From Rhyacichthys aspro (Eukaryota > Chordata > Actinopteri > Gobiiformes > Rhyacichthyidae), in assembly GCA_036850595.1 (NCBI GenBank), contig CM072158.1, positions 21,196,078 through 21,260,077 on the forward strand: a DNA stretch of 64,000 bases. Reading direction: 5' to 3'. The translations under genes and the position numbers were made by a program. Numbering within the stretch: position 1 is the stretch's first letter; each line of letters begins with the position of its first letter. The notes under the pieces were generated by a model. That model saw only the letters and a program-made list of their open reading frames with translations. It was not told the DNA's origin and ran no database searches. Below, one piece after another: positions 56,146 through 64,000 of the stretch.

Positions 56146-57180
56146 CCAATTGTTGAATGCCTTAATATGCAATAATCGGTTAAACAATAACCATCTGCAT
56201 GACGTCAACTGGTGTTTACGTTTTGTTAGAATTAATGCACAAAAACTGTTTATTAGGTATGAAATCACCCTCAGCTCGTCCCCGCCGTCTCTGCTGGGCT
56301 CTGCCCACTTTTCCAAGACTTTTCAAATTTCGTCTGTGGGTGGAGTTAAGGGGTTGAATTACTCTTTAATTAATGGAAAGCGTCCCTCTATATTGGCCAA
56401 AAAACATTAGGTGCGTTCGACTTGAGCCAGACCTGCACAGTTTCGATTGGTGCCGATCGGTGCGCAGTGATTTGTGTCCGACTCATGGATGTATAATAAT
56501 ACAAAATAATACATGGTCCGACTTGATACCGACTTGCTCTGACGTAACAAACGCGCCGGTGATGGAAATCTCGTGAGATCAAAACGAGAGCAGCCGTCTG
56601 AGCCAGACGCCGCAGTTGTGAAAAAGCAACTGCAGCGGCTGAAACGCCTTCTTGTCAACTGGTAAAGGACATCTGATTGGCTTTGAGTTTACTATTGATA
56701 AGAAACGTAACGCACTGACATGTCACTGCTCCCTATCCCAGCAGCACCCCACTCACTCAGCCCCCCACTTCTCCACCACCAGCTCCCTTTATGTTAAATC
56801 CAGACAAACAAACCAAGTTTTAATGGTAGAAACTGGCTCATGTCTGTTATTTTGCTCTGTCGTAAAAAGTTTAGAAGAACAACTGCCATACTTTATATGT
56901 TCAAGTGCTTTCACACAGCGCAGTGCAGAGAAATGAAGGTGTTGTTCTTAGTTTGTTGTCAACTTGTAAAGATGGAGTGTTACCGTTGATTTTTATTAAT
57001 GTCTCAATGATTACTGAGTAAATCAGCTGGGCATATTAGCATTAACGCTACAAATAGGTCAGGTTTAACATTACCTTCTTTTCTCTTATTTTACAAAGCC
57101 TTTCTGCTGTTAAATACAAGGCCACGTGAATACAGCATTAGTCTGCGCGTGCTGTGGTTCTACTTCATGTGTGCTCCGCC
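56146..57180. mobile_element. Mosaic of repeat fragments, including two more TTAA-element pieces
   Basis: 56,146-56,260 repeats (inverted) the flank of copy 1 at 30,850-30,988. 56,265-56,375 is another end of the TTAA element with TTAATTAATGG beyond. TTAGGTGCGTTCGACTTGAG at 56,408 looks like another element's end. 56,815-57,110 repeats the element interior (GSCLLFCSVVKSLEEQ). Confidence 0.5.
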
Positions 57181-57199
57181 CACCTACAGGCTTTGCTAA

Positions 57200-59760
57200 T
57201 GGTTAACTCACTGGCGTAAGCCAGCACTTCTGAGAAAGACCAAGCGCCACGCTGCCTTCATGGGTCCAGTCTCGCCGGCACTTCCTGACCCGCCTCCAGG
57301 GGCAGCCGCAGAGTCTCCTCCCGCTGCTCAAACCCAGATGGACTGGGCTGAGGAAAGCGGGGACGAAGGCAGCCGCTGTGACATTGCGGGCTCTTCTCAA
57401 GCTCATAAATCGCCTGGAGTCAGCCTTCAAGGCTTCGCAGCAGCTCATTCCTCATCTTCAGCCTCGTCATGAGCAATGTGACGCCTGGTGCTGTCGTGTT
57501 GACCGGCGTCAGACATCTGTGGGGTCCCGCGATCCGCTCTACGGTCACCGATGCTGATCCTGTTCCTGCATCTCGGGGTGCGGGACAGGGGAGCTCCAGG
57601 AAGAAGGATAGCTTTTGCTGGAGGAGGGTCCCTGCTTCCGCCCGCTCCTATCCTTCTTACTCTGCTAATGATTTTGCGGCCCCGTTACTTCCTCCATCTT
57701 TCATCTCTAGAGCATGTGCACTCTAGCACTTCTGGGGCCTGCGGAGTTCAGTGTGTGACTCGCGCACCTCCTCACGCTTTCACCTGCCTGCCTCCTGCCT
57801 CCTGCGGCTGTGCCGCTCAGGCAGATTGTATTCGACTCTGGCAGCCTCGACGCATCAGCGGCAGCGCCGTCCAAGCCACAGAGGGAGTTGCCTAAGAGTT
57901 GCTATTGTGCACGCCTGTGCATCCCAAGCATGGATTGTAAATGGCCCAGGTTCTACACTGCAACCACCAGGGGCGGGGCGCAGGTGGGCGGGACCGCGGG
58001 CTGGCCCCTTCTTTGCCAGCACAGCCCTGTACATCGGACCAAGGGGGCCCACCCAGCAGTTGACGTACCTGGGGCTGGAGCTGGTCACACAGGCCATGCA
58101 TGCTCAACTCTCCGTGAAGAGGCAGGGAGCACTAATGAGGCTCTGTCTCGCCTGGTCCAGTCTCTACTGGTCCGGTCTCTACTGGGCATGATGGCATCAG
58201 CTCCCCCGGTGCTCCTTCACATGAGGCAGCTCCAGCACTGATTTGTTTGCCTCCGACTGCATCCCACATGGGACAGGCAGATGCAGATATCGCTGTCCCT
58301 AGCAGCAAGGTTGGACCTGGAGTTTTGGCTCACCCCGGGCCGCCTCCAACTGGAGGTGTGCCTGGGCTGCGTTCCGCTCTCCACGGAAGTGTTCGTGCAC
58401 GCTTCACTCACCAGATGGGGTGGTACTCTCAGCCAGTCCGCACTAGGCAAGGCCTGGGAGTTACCATTTGCCACATCAGTCTTCTGAAGATGGTAGCAGT
58501 GCAGAGAGTCCTCCAGCACTTTGCCCCCTGGCTGGAAGCGAAACACGTGATGGTCAGGTTGGACAACTTGACAGTTGTGGCTTACCTCAACAGACAGGGG
58601 GAGGTCCAGGTTCCACCACCCTTCATCGGAGGACGGCGCAGATCCTACTGTGGATGCCCATCTCTCCCTCAGGGCACGTCATGTGCCGGGGGAGCTCAAC
58701 TCTGGAGCAGACAGGATGTACTGAGGGGGTCCTCTGCATGATGAGTGGGGTTTGGCGCCCAGGGTTGCTATGCCAGGTATGGCACCGATTCGGTCAGCCT
58801 GTGGCCGACCTCTTCACAAGTGCAGAGATAGCCCAGTGCCCACTCTGGTTCTTGCTCAGGTCGTCAGACGACCTGCCGCTGGAGTAGACGCGTTGGCACA
58901 CCGCCCATGGCCCACAGGTCTCCTCTATGCCTTCCCGCTGATGCGCCTCCTGACACCTCTCACAGAGTGAGGTTGCAGGGCCTGCACATTCTGGTGGTGG
59001 TACCCGGACCTAGCGCAGATGGCGGTGAGCAGCCAGACACGCTGTTGCAGCCAGGGGGCTCTCTACAGTCCCGCCCCTTCCTGGACCGCAGGCTCCAGGT
59101 TTGGAGGTTGAGAGAGGGAGATTGACAAGTCAGGCCTTCCTCCTGCTGTGGTGTCTACCATCCAGTGTGCTAGGGCGCCTTCCACAGCCAGGGCGTATGG
59201 CACCTGTTGGCGGCTCTTCACTGCTTGGTGTGTCATCCTCCCCCGGCTGTAGTCAGAGCACATTCGCCCCGAGGGGCCCTGTGTAGGGGTGTTTCTGTGA
59301 AGGACATATGCTTAGCAGCCTCTTGGTCCTCCGTATCTACCTTTGTGTGGTCTTATCTCTTGGATGTGTTCTGCCACCCATTCGGTGTTGGCTGGAAACC
59401 AGAGTATCGTTGCCTAGGTCGGCGCCGGTTGAGTGTCGGTGTTGTTGCCACAGCATTTGACTCTCTTGATGGCTGCCGTGGGACAGTGGCGCTCATTTGT
59501 GCTGGCTCTTGTCTGTGCAGCCATGTTGGGGTCCATATGCTCTTGGGAGTGACGGGTGCTCTTGAGAGAGGCAGGTGCTCTTGAGAGAGGCAGGTTGTCA
59601 GCATGCTGTAGTGCTGGTATCATTGGGCTTAACTGTAGTGCCAGGATGCTCTTGGGAGAGGCAGTCTGGGGCATGACTTGGGTTAGGCCTGTTGGCTATG
59701 GCATCAGACTCTCTTGGGAGAGGCGGTCTTGGAGTGTACATGGAGTGTAAATGAAGGACA
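57200..59760 (+). pseudogene. DIRS1-like retrotransposon, degenerate
   Basis: GC-rich block, sharply unlike its flanks. Pieces of a gag-like segment (57.2-57.5 kb) are followed by reverse transcriptase and RNase H, readable in shifting frames: PPVLLHMRQLQ, WLTPGRLQLEV, then PGELNSGAD (about 58,688), and GVDALAHRPWPTGLLYAFPL (from about 58,880). This signature is characteristic of fish DIRS1-like elements. Many frameshifts and stops are present. The tyrosine recombinase could not be identified, and the 3' part (59,530-59,730) carries imperfect CTCTTGGGAGAGGCAG repeats. Confidence 0.75.
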
Positions 59761-59799
59761 GCAGCAGCGTGTAGCCTTTTTTTACTAATGCTAAGAACG

Positions 59800-60480
59800 C
59801 AGGGGTTTCCATGTTCAGCAAAACAAGACCAAATGTTTTTAAAATAAGTCTGTGTCTTACGTCACTAAGTACTTACGTACTCCAAAAGAAATCCAATAAT
59901 GGACTTGTAAACCAGGGTTTTTTGATTATCATTTCTGAAGTCTTTCAGGTTATATGGGAACTGCTGGGTATCAGAAAGACTTGTACAACACCTTTCCACC
60001 CACAATCCGATGGGTAGGTGGAATGCTTTAATGCCACCCTACAGAAAACTCTGGCCACCACAGCAGAAAGGTGTCATTGGACTGCTTCCATATGCAGTCA
60101 TGACTGGGTCACCAAAGATAGCTCCACAGGCTTGTCCGCCAACATGATCTTGTTTTGGAGATAACTGAGTCTGTTGACTTAGTTGCTGGTCTGCCACCAG
60201 GTGCCACACTGGCTCTCTACCTAATTATGTCCTACAGCTCCGGGAACAGCAGGAGCTCTCCCTCCAGCTAGCACAGGAGGCCCTCGGAAAATGTTCTGAA
60301 TGTGCCAAGACACTGGTTCGTGCACCTGATTGAGGGCACCAAAAGAGTTAGGAACAAAGTGCTAAAGTACTTACTTTGCTATGGGCCTGTTGGACAACTT
60401 AGTTTACCAGATGAAAAAAGGGGTAAGGTCAAAGGTCAAGATAGTTCACCATTGACAAGATTGGTTTTCCAGACCATTGA
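59800..60480 (+). pseudogene. Ty3/gypsy integrase fragment
   Basis: One frame reads FQVIWELLGIRKTCTTPFHP and QSDG, the core of a Ty3/gypsy integrase around HPQSDG. A stop follows at once, and the next residues (VECFNATLQKTLATT) continue the family pattern. Downstream sequence is frameshifted. No LTRs were identified. Confidence 0.75.
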
Positions 60481-61196
60481 CCCATTCACACTGAAGGGGG
60501 TGTCATCCTCCACTTCTGATCAAGAATCATCCAACTCTGACATTGGTCCTCATATCGACCTCATAGGCTGCGGAGCCTGCTGTGGGGACCACCAGGGGCA
60601 CTGGTTCCCTGATTTCTGTTTCACATGGAAGCAGTTCACCTCCCAGCCCTGCACAGCCTAAATGGGACAAGGCTGGCACCCAGTGTCTTGTGAGGGGGGG
60701 TGAGAAGTCGTCTTCCTCTGACTTCCAGACCTCTGCAGAGACCGCAGGGAACAAATGCATTTATACCCGAGGAAGGGTATAGGCAAATCGCTGTCATACT
60801 CAGAGGTAAAAAGAGAAAAGGAGACTTGTTCTGTTGTAAACATGCCACTGTTGAAATTAAAATATAAATATAAAAAAATTTACGAGCAAATTTATGAGCA
60901 GAATAACACATAACAGCCAATGGACAATGTGCTATACCCAAAAGAAAAACAGTGTTGGAACAATCAGTGTTCTCATTTAAAACAAAAACAGAATGGAAAA
61001 ACTCCCAACAGAACTGAAATTATACCACACCCTGAAAACATTTTACACACAAACAAAAAAATCACACTTAAAAAACAAAACAAACAACAAAAAAAAACAC
61101 AGACATGTCAGCGTTACTATAATTATTTGTCATGTTTCCCTTAACTAGAAAAGTCTCTTTCACACAGCTTTGTGGTTTACACAGATGTGCTAAGGG
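60481..61196. other. Unassigned repeat-like sequence
   Basis: 60,481-60,790 is GC-richer and could be the end of the gypsy element or a different retroelement. 60,790-61,196 is A-rich. There is no convincing gene. Confidence 0.4.
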
Positions 61197-61805
61197 CAAT
61201 GTTCCCTCTAATTGTGTGTGTCTAAATGTGTCTGGGCATACACACAAGCTTCCTGAGCACACTGAGGACCACTGTGAGCAACATCAGATGTGCACGCTGT
61301 GGCCACACACCAGTATCACACTTGTTCAAAACCTTGGATCATAGCAAGTTACATGGCTTATTAAAAGAATCAAATTACAGCAAATTACCGCATTTCTTTT
61401 TTACTTTGGCTTGGTGAGTGGATGTGTCGCTGCCCATTCGTTTTGCCATGATAAGGGGTTAGCATTTGCGTCTCTGAACTCCGCCGCACTCTTGTTAGCT
61501 AGCTAACCTGCACGGCGCTTATAGGCAGGGCACATATGCAAGCACTGTCAATGCTATGATTGGCTGCGTAGCGTAAGTGAACCTTATCGTATCATTGGCT
61601 GGACACCTGTCACTCACTGAGTTACAATGCAAAATGGTACAGAAAATAATATATTGGTCTAATTAATTAGATTAGGTCTAATATTAGATATTATTTAATA
61701 CTTTTATATTGAATTTTATTTTATGCGCTGCATAGATTTTCTTGTGCGCTGAGAATGTGCGAGCAGTGCGCAATTGCGCAAGCGCGCAGCTTAGAGGGAA
61801 CATTG
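61197..61805. mobile_element. hAT MITE with perfect target duplication
   Basis: It starts CAATGTTCCCTCTAATTGTG and ends GCTTAGAGGGAACATTG, giving 15-bp inverted ends. Both sides carry GCTAAGGG (61,189-61,196 and 61,806-61,813), a perfect 8-bp duplication. No coding frame is present; this is a non-autonomous hAT copy. Confidence 0.92.
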
Positions 61806-62139
61806 GCTAAGGGTACATGATAAACTGTTGGATACAACAAAGGTCACTTGAGATGTAACAGTAGAATAACATGGTTACAAAAGCAAAACAAATCTAAAAC
61901 ATAATACGTTTCTAAGTGAAAAATTTATTCAAAGAGCGGTAGAATAAGTATGATAATTTCAATACATGATGTAAAATCAAAAGACAACTGTGTATATGTT
62001 GTTTAAATTTCTCTGTCAGTGTTGTGTGAGATATTATTCTATATATTGCAAGTTATTTTGTCAATTCAATAATATATGCCCATGTGTTCCTCATATTGTA
62101 CAGTTATAATCGAGTTACAAGCTTTGTTTCTTCCTTTAG

Positions 62140-62271
62140 ATGGAATCAAATCTGTTTTCAATCATGGACATCTACCTCCATAATGTCAGAGCTCATGAGA
62201 CGCTGATTACAGACATCATCAACAAAGCCAAGGAGATGTTTGACAAGAACACCACGAGAACAGTACAGTAA
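62140..62271 (+). other. Candidate plus-strand terminal exon (4 of 4)
   Basis: After a good polypyrimidine acceptor (ctttgtttcttcctttag) an open frame of 43 codons runs to a TAA at 62269-62271. It begins MESNLFSIMDIYLHNVRAHE and continues helical (LITDIINKAKEMFDKN). It lies in non-repeat sequence immediately before an L2-like LINE 3' end. It is either the last exon of a gene or an exon with a donor near 62,267. It is not recognised; PLCL2, the usual neighbour of DAZL, does not match. Confidence 0.4.
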
Positions 62272-63590
62272 TGGCGCATGACTTTTATTTGCAAAGCCCA
62301 GTGTCACAACAACAATTGCCTCAAAGGGCTTCACAAAACAGACAGTAAATATGCAAACAGGTCGAGCAGGACAACATTCCCTGTCCTTAGACCCTCCATC
62401 AGGGTAAGGAAAAACTCAAAAAACCCACATTGGGAAAAAGATAAAGCTCAGGGAGAACCACAGAAGGAGGGATCCACACCTAGGACGGACAGGCTATGCA
62501 ATAGATGTGTCAAGGACAGTAACTGACAAACAGTCCATCATATGTCCAGGTGAATGAAAATGAATGTCCATGATAGTAGCATCAGGAACAATACATCTGA
62601 GTGAGAGGAACGGGATCAGGAGCGGTCCAACCATCACTGGAACGTCTAACAGCAGCCGGACATCTGCAAAGGTATTCACTCCCCCAGAAGAGAGTAGGCC
62701 AGAGGGACAACTTGTGAATAGCAAAGAACTAAGCAGAGATGTAAACTATAATGTAATAAGACTGAGGACGGAACCAGAGGATAGAAGCTCAGTGTGTCAT
62801 ACTTCCCCCAGCATCTAGGCCTAGAGCAACTTATCTCATCTACTACTCCTGACCATAAACCCTGTCAAAAAGGAAAGTATTAAGTCTAACCTTAAATGTA
62901 CAGACTGTGTCTGGCTCTTTAACAAGAGCTGGGAGCTGATTCCATAAAACAGCAGCTTGGTAACCGAGGGCTCTAACTCTCATTGTACTTTTGGAAGCTC
63001 TAGTAACGACTAGTAACCCTGAATTTTGAGAACCAAATGCTCTGTTTGGACGGTACGGCACTATGAGGTCTCTGAGCTAGGACGGGGACAGCTTTTTCTG
63101 TGTTTGGGTAGAAGATAATTTAACGTCATCCAGGTCCTTATGTCTTTCACACGCTTCAAAATTGTCTATAGGATTGTTTTTATCGGGTTTAATCGATAGA
63201 TGGAACTGAGTGTCATCAGCGGAGCTGTGGAAATTAATTGCATGTTTTCTGATTATATTGCCTAAGGGGAGCATGTATAATGTAAAAAGTATAGGACCTA
63301 ATACAGAGCCTTGTGGTACTTCATGGCTAACTACTGTTCACACTGATGATTGCTCACTGATTCTAACAAACTGGTATCTGCCTGTTAGGAAAGATTAAAA
63401 CCAGCAGAGAGCTGATCCTCTGATTCCAATGTCAGACTCTAACCTTTGTAACAGAAGACATGGTCTATCGTGTCGAAGGCTGAAATGAGATCCAAAAGGA
63501 CAAGGACAGAGACCAGTCCATTATTTGAAGCTACTAACTAGATCAAAATAAAAAATTTTCTATGAACACAGCAAATGGACACTCGTATTT
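62272..63590 (-). pseudogene. L2-like LINE, 5'-truncated, with 3' end
   Basis: On the minus strand the reverse transcriptase is readable from NIIRKHAINFHSSADDTQFH (normal catalytic motif YADD, here SADD) through a frameshifted stretch to STMRVRALGYQAAVLWNQLP, typical of L2-clade LINEs. The 3' UTR follows with GTTTTTCCTTACCCTGATGG and CAAATAAAAGTCATGCG at its tip. Stops and the damaged YADD indicate a dead copy. Confidence 0.8.
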
Positions 63591-64000
63591 AAACTGAAAA
63601 TTCGTAGCTTTAAAGCGTCACTTCCTTTTCTACCGCCTTTTTTTTTTTCCAAAACACTTGCGGTGCATTGCGGGTAGGGAAAGGCCACAAAGGATACACA
63701 GATGCATCCTCTGTATTTTGGCCAAACAGAGGACTCAGTCCTTGGGAGTGTCAGAGAACTGGTATACTGCCTTAGAGCTGCGAAGTATTGGAACACATAG
63801 ATAAACTGCAGAGACTCTGGATGTCTTAAGCAGGAGAAGTTTATTACCATCACATACAGGCCTGGAGACAGTTGAACTGTCAACACAGTGTAGTATTGAA
63901 CATTCAAGTCTGGCTATGCTTTCATAGGACTGAGCTTAGAAAACCTCATAGAAGGTCAATACGCAAACGATTCAATAACAAAAGAAATTAGGCTATTCAG
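63591..64000. other. Window end, repeat-like but unassigned
   Basis: GGTGCATTGCGGGTAGGGAA at about 63,663 and neighbouring sequence have the look of a dispersed repeat. No family or gene can be named. Confidence 0.35.

Noticed and set aside
57469..58741. Several long plus-strand open frames as host genes
   Set aside because: They are pieces of a degenerate DIRS1-like retrotransposon in shifting frames.
62140..62271. Identification of the candidate exon as plcl2
   Set aside because: Expected from DAZL synteny, but the peptide does not resemble any part of PLCL2 that I can recall.

Overview
The window is vertebrate nuclear DNA, almost certainly from a teleost fish. It is AT-rich and intron-dominated, with canonical GT-AG splice sites and dense decayed transposons of fish type (V-SINE, Rex3/RTE-like and L2-like LINEs, DIRS1-like and Ty3/gypsy retroelements, Tc1 and hAT relatives). 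The long open frames in it are mostly noise; the real genes are split into short exons.

Two genes can be rebuilt exon by exon, both on the minus strand. rftn1 (raftlin, a lipid-raft linker) has nine coding exons from 35,885 down to 1,162, giving 637 codons plus stop counted (637 aa) with every exon phase compatible. One or two upstream exons lie near 42 kb. dazl (germ-cell RNA-binding protein) has nine coding exons from 54,480 down to 45,614 (217 aa), plus a spliced 3' UTR exon at 45,121. The head-to-tail pair rftn1-dazl matches the RFTN1-DAZL neighbourhood of other vertebrates, which supports both names.

Layout: 1-1,161 is rftn1 3' flank with a tRNA-type SINE; 1,162-42,264 is rftn1, with 17 kb and 6 kb introns holding LINE fragments, several DNA-transposon derivatives, a (CA)n tract and three GC-richer islands that could be enhancers; 42.3-44.6 kb is intergenic with a MITE; 44.6-54.5 kb is dazl, whose introns hold a V-SINE, a TA-flanked inverted-repeat element, a hAT-like element interrupted by two younger insertions, and a dead Tc1 transposon; 54.6-64 kb, upstream of dazl, is a transposon graveyard (TTAA-flanked elements, DIRS1-like, gypsy integrase, a young hAT MITE, an L2-like LINE).

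Two less certain signals may be new: four plus-strand exon-like segments (27.7, 38.5, 40.6 and 62.1 kb) whose splice phases fit together across both genes, ending in a stop; and two phase-matched open exons at 42 kb on the minus strand, just upstream of rftn1. Neither was recognised as a known protein.
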